A DNA stretch of 64,000 nucleotides from Clostridiaceae bacterium AM27-36LB (GCA_003480725.1 QUJQ01000005.1:81172-145171); one strand, 5' to 3'; shown: positions 34,165 to 43,616, numbered from the stretch's first letter. Translations and numbers: made by a program. The notes: generated by a model from the sequence alone, not told the origin.

Positions 34165-34617
34165 TTAATTTTCCTCCTTTATCTCTTCCACGATCAGTTT
34201 CACGCCTTCGATTGAGCAGATCTTCACTTTTCTGCCTGCCGGAATGATCTTCAAGTCATCTGTGCTTCTGGCCATCCACTCGATGTCTGCAATGTTCACC
34301 TTGCCGGACTGTGCCAGATTGTCGATCTTCTCACTTACCACTACCGTCTTTCCTACCAGACTGTCTGCATTGGTGCTTACCTGGTTGTTCTTCATGTAAC
34401 GCACTGCCATGGGTCTGGTCAGTAACAGAAATGCCAAAGACAGAACAAGAAAAAGCATCCACTGAATCACAGGACCCGCTCCGAAGAATGTGGACAGAAA
34501 AGCCGCTGTGGCTCCGCCCGCAAACCATATGGTTGTCAGTCCCAGTGTCGCGATTTCAATCACAAGAAGTATAATGATCAATACCAGCCATCCAATAGCC
34601 GGATTCATGTTCAGCAT
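34165..34617 (-). CDS. NfeD-family membrane protein
   Basis: This protein has 150 residues from the ATG at 34617, eight bases after GGAGG; the frame further upstream lacks a ribosome site. Helices lie at about 8-28, 33-50 and 55-75. A C-terminal OB-fold follows (SLVGKTVVVSEKI to CSIEGVKLIVEE). Short NfeD proteins of this kind pair with SPFH/stomatin scaffolds. Stop and start of the two genes abut with no gap. Confidence 0.9.
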   Translation of the reverse strand: MLNMNPAIGWLVLIIILLVIEIATLGLTTIWFAGGATAAFLSTFFGAGPVIQWMLFLVLSLAFLLLTRPMAVRYMKNNQVSTNADSLVGKTVVVSEKIDNLAQSGKVNIADIEWMARSTDDLKIIPAGRKVKICSIEGVKLIVEEIKEEN

Positions 34618-34810
34618 AGTACCGCCCTCCATTCCTATGATTGTTACCATTATCTCATGAGCCCGGCTCATTCGATAATTTCGTCGCTCGTCAATCGCAC
34701 AAGCACGTTGACTCGCTTGCACTCATTATACAATATTCCCTGATAATTGACAACCAAAACAAAAAGAAGCAGAAAATGGTCAGTTCCATCCTCTGCCTCT
34801 GTATATCCTT

Positions 34811-35833
34811 TTACCAGAATACATGATTTCCGATTGCGATTCCCTGCATACCGGAAGACACACTTCTGAAATGAGTTGCCGTTCCAACGGTGGTCTCACC
34901 ATTGATAGCCGCCTGTGCTGCCTGCATACAGCTTGCCTTCGGACCACTGGCCAGAATCGCTGACACTTTTCCGGTAGCTGCCGGTCCAAACTGTCCCGGT
35001 GCCGAGATCACTCCCTGGATCGTATTCGGATAGGATCCGCTCCGTACCCGGTTCATGACCACTGCGCCAACACCTAGCTGTCCTTCGTATGGCTGGTTGC
35101 CACTCTCGGACTGGATCAGTGCTGCCAGAAGAGTTACTTCGTCAGTGCTTGCTGCAATAGCGCCCAGATTCTTGGTTCGCTTTGCCTTTTCTTCCTCTGC
35201 ACGACGCGCCGCCTCTTCGGCCTCGATCTGCTCCATGGTCTTAGCTTCGCCGTAATTGTAACTTACTTCCACATAATCTGCAGATACATAATCCATCTCT
35301 CCATCCGAGTAGATGATCTGCAGCCATCCATCTTCTTCCTCGCCAACCTCGATCTGCTCCCCATGTCCGATCAGATCGATCACCGGTGAATCAGTATTTG
35401 CCTCATCTCTCACCTTCAGGCCGTCCGCTGTCACAGTGGCAATCTTCTTTACATCTTCTTCTGCACGCTCTTCCGCGTCTTTTCCAAATGCCAGATATTC
35501 ATCGCTGACCCATCCGTCCACATCTCCGGACTGGATCCTTGTCCATCCTTCCTGCTGCTCCAGAATCTCTCCGGCATCACCTTTAAACATCTTACCAACT
35601 GCCGCAGAATCGGTACTTGCTTCCGCACGGATTGTAACAGAATCTTCTACGTTCGCCATTACTTTGCCGTACCACTCGTTCTCCTCTGCCAGCAACTGAT
35701 CTATCTCCTCTGCTGATAACTGTTCCATCATGGAATTCCATGTATCCTTGCCTTCCTCTCCCAGACTTGCAAATCCTGTGAGACACATCCACAAAGATAA
35801 TAAGACAAGCACGGACAACCCCTTTTTACACAT
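34811..35833 (-). CDS. Cell-wall hydrolase with two SH3 domains and a SleB domain
   Basis: This 340-residue exported protein has an N-terminal signal peptide (about 1-24, hydrophobic VLVLLSLWMCLTGFA) and two bacterial SH3 domains (about 60-120, VTIRAEASTDS, and 130-190, LKVRDEANTDS). A short coiled coil is followed by a C-terminal Hydrolase_2/SleB-type domain (IQSESGNQPYEGQLGVGAVV; the Glu is the likely catalytic residue). It cleaves peptidoglycan and could act in sporulation, germination or wall turnover. Its promoter (35910-35938) is followed by repeated TTACA sites. Confidence 0.92.
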   Translation of the reverse strand: MCKKGLSVLVLLSLWMCLTGFASLGEEGKDTWNSMMEQLSAEEIDQLLAEENEWYGKVMANVEDSVTIRAEASTDSAAVGKMFKGDAGEILEQQEGWTRIQSGDVDGWVSDEYLAFGKDAEERAEEDVKKIATVTADGLKVRDEANTDSPVIDLIGHGEQIEVGEEEDGWLQIIYSDGEMDYVSADYVEVSYNYGEAKTMEQIEAEEAARRAEEEKAKRTKNLGAIAASTDEVTLLAALIQSESGNQPYEGQLGVGAVVMNRVRSGSYPNTIQGVISAPGQFGPAATGKVSAILASGPKASCMQAAQAAINGETTVGTATHFRSVSSGMQGIAIGNHVFW

Positions 35834-35876
35834 AACATATCCTCCTGTATCTGTGCTGTTGCTATTATGTTATTCT

Positions 35877-35938
35877 AAATGTTACAGAAATATTACAATT
35901 ATTACAAAGATTCTAACAGAAGATTTCAATTTTGTCAA
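35877..35938 (-). promoter_or_regulatory. Promoter and repeat sites of the SleB-like gene
   Basis: On the minus strand TTGACA (35933-35938) and TAGAAT (35910-35915) are 17 bases apart. Between the start point and the gene, TTACA is repeated on + at 35882, 35893 and 35902. AAATGTTACAGAAAT (35877-35891) is identical to the first 15 bases of the element's regulator box at 5355. These are likely regulator-binding sites. Confidence 0.65.
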
Positions 35939-35942
35939 ATAA

Positions 35943-35966
35943 ACAAAAAAACAGGCCAATGGCCTG
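35943..35966 (-). terminator. Terminator after tRNA-Val
   Basis: ACAGGCC (35950-35956) and GGCCTGT (35960-35966) form a seven-pair stem with a three-base loop. A run of seven T follows on the minus strand. It ends the tRNA transcript. Confidence 0.85.
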
Positions 35967-35994
35967 TGAAAGAAAGTAATATAGACATAAAAAA

Positions 35995-36067
35995 TGGGGC
36001 CTACAGGGCTCGAACCTGTGACCCTCTGCTTGTAAGGCAGATGCTCTCCCAGCTGAGCTAAGACCCC
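35995..36067 (-). tRNA. tRNA-Val (UAC anticodon)
   Basis: This 73-base cloverleaf on the minus strand has acceptor GGGGTCT paired with AGGCCCC (one G-U), D-loop AGCTCAGCTGGGAGAGC, anticodon stem TCTGC/GCAGA with loop CTTACAA giving anticodon UAC, and T-arm with GGTTCGAGCC. The 3' CCA is not encoded; T residues follow directly. Confidence 0.96.
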
Positions 36068-36166
36068 ATCTCGTTGTCCGTTCGTTGCTGTACCGAACTG
36101 ACTTATTTATCTTATCATATTTTTGATAAAAGTCAATACCTTTTTTTAAATTTTTTCAAATTTTAT

Positions 36167-36943
36167 TTATGCATTTCTTCTCTGTCTGTAAGACTCATAC
36201 ATAAGTATCGCAGATGCGACTGCCGCGTTGAGCGATTCCAGCTTTCCTTCCATAGGAATCCGAATCAATGTGTCCGCCTGACTGCTCAGGTGATCGGTCA
36301 GACCATTCCCCTCATTTCCAATGAAAAATGCGGTTCCACCACAGTAATTCTCCTGATCGTAGCTGTTTTTTCCTTTCAGATGTGCCGCATAGGTGTGCAC
36401 ATGATGCTTTTTGAGCACAGGAAGGATTGCCTCAATGCTGTCCACATAGAGAAATGGAAGCCGGTACACAGAACCCATGGTTGAACGGATCGTCTTAGGA
36501 TTGTAGATATCCACAGACTCCTTGCTCAGGATCACACCATCTACACCTGCACCTTCGGCTGTCCGCAGAATTGTCCCCAGATTTCCCGGATCCTGCAGAT
36601 TTTCCAGAATCATCAGCAATGGATTCTTTTTCTTCAACAGGTCTTCTAACCGGTAATGATACTGCTGTACCATGCACAACACACCCTGTGGTGTCTTCGT
36701 ATCGCAGGCCGCTGCAAACACTCTGTCCTCCAGAATCTCTACGTCATGTCCTTTTGCAAAGCTTTCTCCCTTTTCCTCATAGAGACTTTGGGAGAGATAG
36801 ACCTTGCGGATCCGTTCCGCTGGAGCTTCCAGATACATTTTTGTTCCTTCCACAAGAAAGACATCCTGCTCATTGCGAAGCTTTGCCTTACGGCCAAGCT
36901 GCTGCAGATTCTTTACCTGTGGATTCGATGTACTTGTTATCAT
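36167..36943 (-). CDS. SpoU/TrmH-family RNA 2'-O-methyltransferase
   Basis: This 258-residue protein has an N-terminal substrate-binding domain (to about 100) and a SPOUT methyltransferase domain with the three family motifs: LENLQDPGNLGTILRTAEG, FFIGNEGNGL and IPMEGKLESLNAAVASAI. It methylates ribose in rRNA or tRNA; the layout fits RlmB-type 23S rRNA enzymes, but the site cannot be fixed. It starts within the pfkA stop (TAATG), so the two are coupled. Confidence 0.92.
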   Translation of the reverse strand: MITSTSNPQVKNLQQLGRKAKLRNEQDVFLVEGTKMYLEAPAERIRKVYLSQSLYEEKGESFAKGHDVEILEDRVFAAACDTKTPQGVLCMVQQYHYRLEDLLKKKNPLLMILENLQDPGNLGTILRTAEGAGVDGVILSKESVDIYNPKTIRSTMGSVYRLPFLYVDSIEAILPVLKKHHVHTYAAHLKGKNSYDQENYCGGTAFFIGNEGNGLTDHLSSQADTLIRIPMEGKLESLNAAVASAILMYESYRQRRNA

Positions 36944-37917
36944 TATTTGGACATATCCTTTGCAACTTTAATCATATAATCTGATACACCCTTGTTCATG
37001 CCAAGCGCTTCATTAATATCAAAATCCTTGAACTCACCGTGGCTGAATCCAACTACACGGTTACTTTTGCCTTCGCAGAGCAGATCGACTGCCATGGCAC
37101 CCATCATGGTCGCATAGACACGGTCACGGCAGGTCGGGCTTCCGCCACGCTGCATGTAACCCAGGATCGTTGCACGGGTCTCCACACCGGTAGCTGCCTC
37201 GATCCGCCTTGCCATAGAAGTGGAATGTCCGATTCCCTCTGCATTGATGATAATATGATGCTTCTTTCCACGTTTTCTGTTATTGATAATGTTATTGATG
37301 ATCTTCTGCTCATCATAATCATACTGTTCCGGGATCAGAATATCTTCTGCACCGTTGGCAATACCGCACCACAGTGCAATGTATCCTGCATTACGTCCCA
37401 TAACCTCAATGATGCTACAGCGCTCATGGGATGTGGAAGTATCACGTACTTTATCAATGGCCTGCATGGCTGTATTAACTGCCGTATCAAATCCGATAGT
37501 GTATTCTGTACATGCAATATCAAGGTCAATGGTTCCCGGTACACCAACTGTATTTACGCCAAATCCTGCCAGCTTCTGTGCGCCTGCAAAGGAACCGTCT
37601 CCACCGATGACTACCAGACCATCAATTCCATGTTTCTTGCAGATCTCCGCACCTTTTCTCTGACCATCTTCTGTACGAAACTCTGAGCATCTGGCCGTAA
37701 ATAAGATAGTACCGCCTTTGTCCACGATATCGCTGACAGATTCTCTCTGCATATCTATAATATCTTCTTCCAGAAGGCCCTGATATCCTCTGCGGATTCC
37801 TTTTACCTTCTTGCCGTTGGCGCATGCCTGACGCACCACTGCGCGAATGGCTGCGTTCATACCCGGCGCGTCTCCGCCACTTGTCAAAACTCCAATTGTG
37901 TTCACTTCTTTTGCCAT
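36943..37917 (-). CDS. pfkA: ATP-dependent 6-phosphofructokinase
   Basis: This 324-residue enzyme has TSGGDAPGMNAAIRA near the N-terminus and GGDGSFAGA, which with PGTID marks ATP and not pyrophosphate use. The catalytic loop reads PGTIDLDIACTEYTIGF; the usual TIDND Asn is Leu here, while both Asp residues remain. EVMGRNAGYIAL binds fructose 6-phosphate. It carries out the committed step of glycolysis. GGAGGAATCGACC precedes the ATG. dnaE lies 50 bases upstream. Confidence 0.95.
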   Translation of the reverse strand: MAKEVNTIGVLTSGGDAPGMNAAIRAVVRQACANGKKVKGIRRGYQGLLEEDIIDMQRESVSDIVDKGGTILFTARCSEFRTEDGQRKGAEICKKHGIDGLVVIGGDGSFAGAQKLAGFGVNTVGVPGTIDLDIACTEYTIGFDTAVNTAMQAIDKVRDTSTSHERCSIIEVMGRNAGYIALWCGIANGAEDILIPEQYDYDEQKIINNIINNRKRGKKHHIIINAEGIGHSTSMARRIEAATGVETRATILGYMQRGGSPTCRDRVYATMMGAMAVDLLCEGKSNRVVGFSHGEFKDFDINEALGMNKGVSDYMIKVAKDMSK

Positions 37918-37966
37918 GGTCGATTCCTCCGCAAACAGTTTGTTAAAAACGTAATTCTTTCACATT

Positions 37967-40900
37967 TTAATGCATTTTTCCTGTATTTTCAATATACTTC
38001 TCTACAGCTTTTACATTTTTCTCTCCAAATATCTGATAAAGCCGCCCCAGGAGCTCATCTGTGATCTTAATATTCCGGCTGGCAGGAAGCACCTTCTTCA
38101 TCTTTTCTTTTTTTACATAGATGATCACACTGTCGCTGCCTTCGCTGTCCATGATCGTTGACAACAGTTCCGGTTCCCGGCGTTTAAACTCTTCCACATC
38201 CGTAAACTGGATCCACAGTTCCTTCTTCGGCTCTGAAAATGGGCGTATGCTTTCCAGGATCATCTTGCTGGCACGATCTTCCTCAGCAGAAATCCGTCCG
38301 CTTACAAACACTTTATCATCCACATTCAGCATCTTTCCGATCTTTTCATAATCTCTTGGAAATACAATCACTTCCACGGTTCCCACCAGATCCTCAATGG
38401 TGATAAATGCCATCATTTTATTGGTCTTGGTGGCTTTCATCGTCTTAGTGGTAATCATGCCTCCCACGGTGGCACGCTCCCCGTCATGAACCTTCGGAAG
38501 TTCTCCCTCCTCCGGTGGGAGAAAATCTGTGGTCACATGGCTGATTCCACGTTTCCACTGCTCTTCATATTCTTCTAATGGATGACCGCTGATATAAAAT
38601 CCCAGTACCTCTTTTTCAAATGCCAGCAGATCTCCCTTGTTATATTCAGCAACCACTGGAATCTTCACTTTGAAAGCTTCCTTATCCTCTTCTGCCGCAA
38701 AATCAAACAGACTCATCTGTCCTGCCAGTTCTGTCTTCTTTTTCTGCGCTACCTCATCCATGATCTGCCCGTAGATCAGCATCATCTGCCTGCGGTTCGC
38801 CGGAAAGCTGTCAAATGCGCCCGACTTGATCAGATTTTCTACTACACGTTTATTCACATCTTTGCCTGGCAGACGATGGATAAAATCAGAAAGATCTACA
38901 TACGGTCCCCCTGCTTTTCGTTCTGCAATAATGCTCTCGATCACCGGACGACCAATACTCTTGATGGCATTCAGGCCATAACGGATGGCTCCACCGGACA
39001 CGGAAAATGCACTTTCACTCTCATTTACATCCGGTGCAAGAATACCGATGTTCATCTGCCGACAGGTCAGAATATACTCGGACACTTTTGTTGAATTATC
39101 GATAACAGATGTCATCAACGCTGCCATAAATTCCACCGGATAATAATATTTCAGCCACGCAGTCTGATAGGCAACTACCGCATAAGCCGCTGCATGGGAT
39201 TTATTAAATGCATATTTTGCAAAGTCAATCATATCATCATAGATCTTATTTGCCACATTTTCCGGGATACCTCTGGAAATACACCCAGGTACGCCTTCTG
39301 CTTCATTTCCATATACAAAGTTCTGGCGTTCCTGCTGCATAACAGCTGCCTTCTTCTTTGACATGGCACGGCGCACTAGGTCTGCACGACCCAGTGTATA
39401 ACCTGCCAGCTTCTGCACGATCTGCATAACCTGCTCCTGATAGACAATACAGCCATAGGTCGGTTCCAGGATCGATTCCAGCTCCGGGCAGTCGTAAGTA
39501 ATCGTCTCCGGATGATTTTTTCCCCTGATATACTGAGGGATAAAATCCATAGGACCTGGACGATACAGGGAAATACCTGCGATAATATCCTCCAGGCTCT
39601 GAGGCTTCAGCTCCTTCATGAAATTCTTCATACCCGTACTTTCCAGCTGGAACACGCCGTCTGTCTTACCGGTTCCCAGAGAATCCAACACTGCTTTATC
39701 ATTGTAATCAATGTGATCCACATCAATCTTGCAGCCATGTCCCTGCTCGGCCATCCGCACAGCATTCTGGATCACAGTCAGGGTACGGAGCCCCAGGAAA
39801 TCCATTTTCAGAAGTCCAAGTTCTTCCAATGTGGTCATGGTAAACTGAGTGGTCAGTGATCCGTCCTGTGCTCTGGAGAGCGGCACATATTCATCTACCG
39901 CCTTCTGACTGATGACCACACCTGCCGCATGCATAGATGTATGCCGTGGCAGTCCCTCCAGGCGCATGGACATATCCACCAGCTCTTTTACCTGCTCATT
40001 GGTGTCATATAAAGTCTTAAACTCCGGATTGGTCTTCAACGCCCGATCCAGTGTAATATTCAGTTCCTGCGGCACCATCTTCGCAATGGAATCCACAAAG
40101 GCATAGGGCATATCCATCACACGCCCCACATCACGAAGCACACCTCTTGCCGCCAGTGTACCAAAGGTCACGATCTGTGCAACCCGGTCTTTGCCGTATT
40201 TACGGACGACATAATCGATGACTTCCTGTCTCCGCTCAAAACAGAAATCCACATCGATATCGGGCATGGATACTCGCTCCGGGTTCAAAAAACGCTCAAA
40301 CAGCAGCTGATATTTTGCCGGGTCAATATTCGTGATTCCCAGCGTGTAGGAAACCAGACTTCCTGCGGCAGAACCTCGTCCAGGTCCCACAGCAATCCCA
40401 TGGTCTCTGGAATACTTGATGAAATCCCATACGATCAGGAAATAATCCACATATCCCATCTTCTGAATAATGGACAACTCATAGGTCAGCTGATCTCTCA
40501 ATTTTCCGGTATCATCCGGATATCTCTCTGCAAATCCATCCCAGCACAATTTATTCAGATATTCCCAGGAAGTATAGCCTTCCGGCACATCGTATTTCGG
40601 CAGCTTGGTCACGCCAAACTCAATCTCCACATTACAACGCTGTGCAATCTTATACGTATTTTCCAAAGCTTCAGGTGCATAGGGAAACAACGTTGCCATC
40701 TCTTCCGGGGATTTAACAAAATACTGACCGCCTTCATAACGCATACGGTCCTCATCCGACAGCCGCTTGCCAGTCTGCAGACAGAGCAGGATATCATGCG
40801 GCTTCACATCCTCCGCATACGTATAGTGCACATCATTGGTTGCCACCAGTTCAATTCCCATCTCCCTGCTCATGCGAAGCAGCGACTGATTGACCTGCTT

Positions 40901-41449
40901 CTGTTCCGGCATGCCATGATCCTGCAGCTCCAGAAAGAAATTATTTTTTCCAAAGATATTCTGATAGCGCAGAGCAGATTTACATGCTTCCTCGTACATT
41001 CCACGCATGATATAGCGTGGGATCTCTCCTGCCAGACAGGCGCTCAATGCAATGATACCTTCATGATATGTTTCCAGTGTCTCAATATCCACGCGCGGCT
41101 TATAGTAAAATCCATCGATAAACCCGATCGATACGATCTTCATCAGGTTCTGGTAGCCCTCGTTATTTTCCGCCAGCAACACCAGATGATAATAACGATC
41201 TTCGTTATTTCCTGCCTCTTTGTCAAACCGGGAACCTGGCGCCACATAGACCTCGCATCCCAGGATCGGCTTGATTCCCTGAGCTTTTGCCTCTTTATAA
41301 AAATCAATCACACCATACATGACACCATGGTCAGTGATCGCTGCACTGTCCATGCCCAGTTTCTTGACTCTTGCCACATATTCCTTGATCTTATTGGATC
41401 CATCCAACAGACTGTATTCTGTATGCACATGTAAATGTGTAAAATTCAT
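37967..41449 (-). CDS. dnaE: DNA polymerase III alpha subunit
   Basis: This 1160-residue DnaE1-type polymerase has an N-terminal PHP domain (FTHLHVHTEYSLLDG), the catalytic palm with MPDIDVDF near residue 400, HhH motifs, and a C-terminal OB domain (VGTVEVIVFPRDYEKIG). QMSLFDF at 911-917 looks like the beta-clamp-binding peptide. In Firmicutes DnaE works beside PolC, extending primers on the lagging strand. It is complete and of standard length. Confidence 0.97.
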   Translation of the reverse strand: MNFTHLHVHTEYSLLDGSNKIKEYVARVKKLGMDSAAITDHGVMYGVIDFYKEAKAQGIKPILGCEVYVAPGSRFDKEAGNNEDRYYHLVLLAENNEGYQNLMKIVSIGFIDGFYYKPRVDIETLETYHEGIIALSACLAGEIPRYIMRGMYEEACKSALRYQNIFGKNNFFLELQDHGMPEQKQVNQSLLRMSREMGIELVATNDVHYTYAEDVKPHDILLCLQTGKRLSDEDRMRYEGGQYFVKSPEEMATLFPYAPEALENTYKIAQRCNVEIEFGVTKLPKYDVPEGYTSWEYLNKLCWDGFAERYPDDTGKLRDQLTYELSIIQKMGYVDYFLIVWDFIKYSRDHGIAVGPGRGSAAGSLVSYTLGITNIDPAKYQLLFERFLNPERVSMPDIDVDFCFERRQEVIDYVVRKYGKDRVAQIVTFGTLAARGVLRDVGRVMDMPYAFVDSIAKMVPQELNITLDRALKTNPEFKTLYDTNEQVKELVDMSMRLEGLPRHTSMHAAGVVISQKAVDEYVPLSRAQDGSLTTQFTMTTLEELGLLKMDFLGLRTLTVIQNAVRMAEQGHGCKIDVDHIDYNDKAVLDSLGTGKTDGVFQLESTGMKNFMKELKPQSLEDIIAGISLYRPGPMDFIPQYIRGKNHPETITYDCPELESILEPTYGCIVYQEQVMQIVQKLAGYTLGRADLVRRAMSKKKAAVMQQERQNFVYGNEAEGVPGCISRGIPENVANKIYDDMIDFAKYAFNKSHAAAYAVVAYQTAWLKYYYPVEFMAALMTSVIDNSTKVSEYILTCRQMNIGILAPDVNESESAFSVSGGAIRYGLNAIKSIGRPVIESIIAERKAGGPYVDLSDFIHRLPGKDVNKRVVENLIKSGAFDSFPANRRQMMLIYGQIMDEVAQKKKTELAGQMSLFDFAAEEDKEAFKVKIPVVAEYNKGDLLAFEKEVLGFYISGHPLEEYEEQWKRGISHVTTDFLPPEEGELPKVHDGERATVGGMITTKTMKATKTNKMMAFITIEDLVGTVEVIVFPRDYEKIGKMLNVDDKVFVSGRISAEEDRASKMILESIRPFSEPKKELWIQFTDVEEFKRREPELLSTIMDSEGSDSVIIYVKKEKMKKVLPASRNIKITDELLGRLYQIFGEKNVKAVEKYIENTGKMH

Positions 41450-41533
41450 CTTCTTTTCGTATCCCCTCTGCGTATATCGAACTATGTTTCATGATACCAC
41501 ATTCCATGTGTATTTTGCATTATATTTACGTAT

Positions 41534-41570
41534 AAAAAAATCAGGGAATGATAAATCATCATTCCCTGAT
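41534..41570 (-). terminator. Terminator after the HPr-like gene
   Basis: ATCAGGGAATGAT (41540-41552) and ATCATTCCCTGAT (41558-41570) form a perfect 13-pair stem, followed on the minus strand by seven T. It also separates this gene from dnaE. Confidence 0.92.
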
Positions 41571-41590
41571 CTGTAAATTCTTATGTGTTA

Positions 41591-41824
41591 TTAGCCGTTG
41601 ATCATGAAGGACAGCAGTTTATCGATATCCTCTTTCTCATAAGCAATGATCTCCAGTTCCGGAATCTCACCGTTGGAGAAAATATTTGCAAGGGATACAT
41701 ACTGGCACAGTTTGGATTTCAGATTCAGTCTGTCGCCCTCTCCCGTAACTAACTCTACTTTACCTTTACAGCTGTCGATCACTTCAAAGAACTTGTTCAC
41801 ATCTTTGATATTCTGTACTTTCAT
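41591..41824 (-). CDS. Degenerate HPr-like small protein
   Basis: This 77-residue protein has the size and pattern of the PTS phosphocarrier HPr: a GKVELVTGEGDRLNLKSKL segment resembles the Ser46 loop (Lys-Ser retained), and EIIAYEKEDIDKLLSFM resembles the last helix. The region that carries the phosphorylated His15 has no histidine, so phosphate transfer by the PTS is unlikely. It may be a Crh-like regulatory relative. It has its own terminator and lies between cvfB and dnaE. Confidence 0.65.
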   Translation of the reverse strand: MKVQNIKDVNKFFEVIDSCKGKVELVTGEGDRLNLKSKLCQYVSLANIFSNGEIPELEIIAYEKEDIDKLLSFMING

Positions 41825-41947
41825 TTCTATAATCTCCTTTCCTTTTCTACGCCTACATTATACTCAAGAAAACCTGTATTTGCAAGCCTTTTTTCCTGAT
41901 TCCCATCCAAAAATACCTTTTAAAGTCTGGGAGAATTTGGATGTTTT

Positions 41948-42775
41948 TTATAGTTTTCGAATACTTTTCTCTGTTATTTCAATTTTTTTCTCTTTCAGCA
42001 GATGACCAACGGCACGCTTAAATGCATTTTTACTCATAGCCATTTCCCGCTTGATCACCTCCGGAGATGCTTTATCTGTGAAAGGCAGTACCCCGTCAAA
42101 TTCTTCAATCACACGCATAACGGCTACCGCATCTTCATTGATCTGCACGCCTACTTTTTCGCGAAGACTCAAGTCCAGTTTCCCATCTTCCTTCACACCG
42201 GTTACGCGGGCCTGCACCTGATCTCCAATCTGTGCCTGTCCGAAAAACTCTCTGGCTGGAATAAGACCGGAAAACTGATCATCCACTGCCACAAACGCTC
42301 CAAAATTCTTGCTGATCTGGTAGATTGTTCCTGTTACATGATCATCCTTCGCATAAGGACTGTCCTGCCTTAAATACTCATATACGTTCATAGTCGCACA
42401 CAGACGTCCACTCTTATCTGTGTAAAGTCCTACCAGACACTCTTCTCCTGGATGTACCCGGTGAGTCTGCTGCTTAAACGGCAGAAACAGGTCTTTTTCC
42501 AATCCCCAGTCCAGAAATGCACCGATCTTGGTCACTTCTTTCACCGGAAGCTTTGCGATCTGTCCCAGTGTTACCGCTGGTTCTCTGGTTGTTGCGATCA
42601 GACGGTCTTTGGAATCCTTATATAAAAATACTTCCAGGCCATCTCCCACCTGTATATTTTCAGGAACCTGCTTTATCGGAAGCAGGACTCTCTCTTCAGA
42701 GTCCTCTTCTCCCAGATACACGCCAAATTCCACTTTTTTCACAACCTTCAGAAGCTGTTTTTCTCCTAACTGCAT
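41948..42775 (-). CDS. cvfB: S1-like RNA-binding protein, CvfB/YitL family
   Basis: This protein has 275 residues from the ATG at 42775, after AGGAGAAAGAAAGTTG. It has three S1-like OB domains in tandem (first KVEFGVYLGEEDSEERVLLP, then KIGAFLDWGLEKDLFLP, then KNFGAFVAVDDQFSGLIP) and a C-terminal winged helix (FKRAVGHLLKEKKIEIT). This matches CvfB, a conserved RNA-binding regulator in Firmicutes that affects virulence genes in Staphylococcus. It is encoded 17 bases after the thioesterase gene. Confidence 0.9.
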   Translation of the reverse strand: MQLGEKQLLKVVKKVEFGVYLGEEDSEERVLLPIKQVPENIQVGDGLEVFLYKDSKDRLIATTREPAVTLGQIAKLPVKEVTKIGAFLDWGLEKDLFLPFKQQTHRVHPGEECLVGLYTDKSGRLCATMNVYEYLRQDSPYAKDDHVTGTIYQISKNFGAFVAVDDQFSGLIPAREFFGQAQIGDQVQARVTGVKEDGKLDLSLREKVGVQINEDAVAVMRVIEEFDGVLPFTDKASPEVIKREMAMSKNAFKRAVGHLLKEKKIEITEKSIRKL

Positions 42776-42792
42776 CAACTTTCTTTCTCCTG

Positions 42793-43494
42793 TCACTTAA
42801 ATTCTATCACTGCATAAGGCATACCATTTTCATCATTGAACGATACGATCCAGGTGTTCTCCCTCTTTCCGATCAGAGGACAGATCTGGTTACCCAGTAC
42901 GGCCGACCGTTTATATTCTGCCCGCATCTCGTGAATCTTGGTCTCTTCCGGCAGATAATCTGCCGCCATCTGTACATACTGTCCGTTATTTACATGTCGA
43001 TTCACATCCAGATGATATTCATGCACTTCAAATGCATCTCTGCTCTCCATCTGCTCCGGTAAGCTGATCTTTCCTTCTTCTGAACCCATATCCAGTCCCG
43101 GCTCCAGTGTATATGCTCCGGAGAGACTTTCCTCGATCTTCGTTGGCCGCATGCGCTCTGTATCCATCAATACCCATTCAGAATCCGCATAAGCCGCCAT
43201 CTTTCCCTGATTGTCCAGCAGCCGGAAGTTTCTCCGTCCTGTCATACGACCAAACTCATAAGGCCATGTGCCTACTTTGATCTGTTCACCCATATATGGA
43301 TAACGGTCCACAACGATCTTCCATGACCGCAGCACCCACATTCGATTGTGTTCGTTCAGATACTCAATCCCCACACCCAGATCTTCTGAGTGAAAAGAAC
43401 TGCAGTCCTGAAAATAATTCAATACTGCATTCAAAGTCATCCTCTGATGCTGATCCACCTCCGACAGGCGTACTCTGCTGTCATACTCATACAT
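42793..43494 (-). CDS. Acyl-ACP thioesterase
   Basis: This protein has 233 residues from the ATG at 43494, eight bases after AGGAGG; the upstream Met has no ribosome site. It has two hotdog folds. The first contains RVRLSEVDQHQRMTL and GTWPYEFGRMTGRRNF, and the second HLDVNRHVNNGQYVQM with the Asn/His catalytic pair typical of FatA/FatB-like enzymes. It releases fatty acids from acyl carrier protein and so sets chain length. No other lipid genes are adjacent. Confidence 0.9.
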   Translation of the reverse strand: MYEYDSRVRLSEVDQHQRMTLNAVLNYFQDCSSFHSEDLGVGIEYLNEHNRMWVLRSWKIVVDRYPYMGEQIKVGTWPYEFGRMTGRRNFRLLDNQGKMAAYADSEWVLMDTERMRPTKIEESLSGAYTLEPGLDMGSEEGKISLPEQMESRDAFEVHEYHLDVNRHVNNGQYVQMAADYLPEETKIHEMRAEYKRSAVLGNQICPLIGKRENTWIVSFNDENGMPYAVIEFK

Positions 43495-43576
43495 GTTCCG
43501 TGCCTCCTGCTCATGTTCCTTTTTATTATAACCGCAACTTCCAAAAATCTCTACCATAACTTTTGCAGAACGCACG

Positions 43577-43616
43577 AAAAAGAGTCATCCGATTTTGATT
43601 CATCGAATGACTCTTT
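43577..43616 (-). terminator. Terminator of the unit at 43.6-44.0 kb
   Basis: AAAGAGTCAT (43579-43588) pairs perfectly with ATGACTCTTT (43607-43616), with an inner CGAT/ATCG pair after one mismatch. TTTTTCG follows on the minus strand. Confidence 0.85.

Noticed and set aside
41904..41943. Hairpin with T run on the + strand after the cvfB stop
   Set aside because: It points the wrong way for the genes here and no + strand transcript is evident; possibly chance or part of a two-way terminator.
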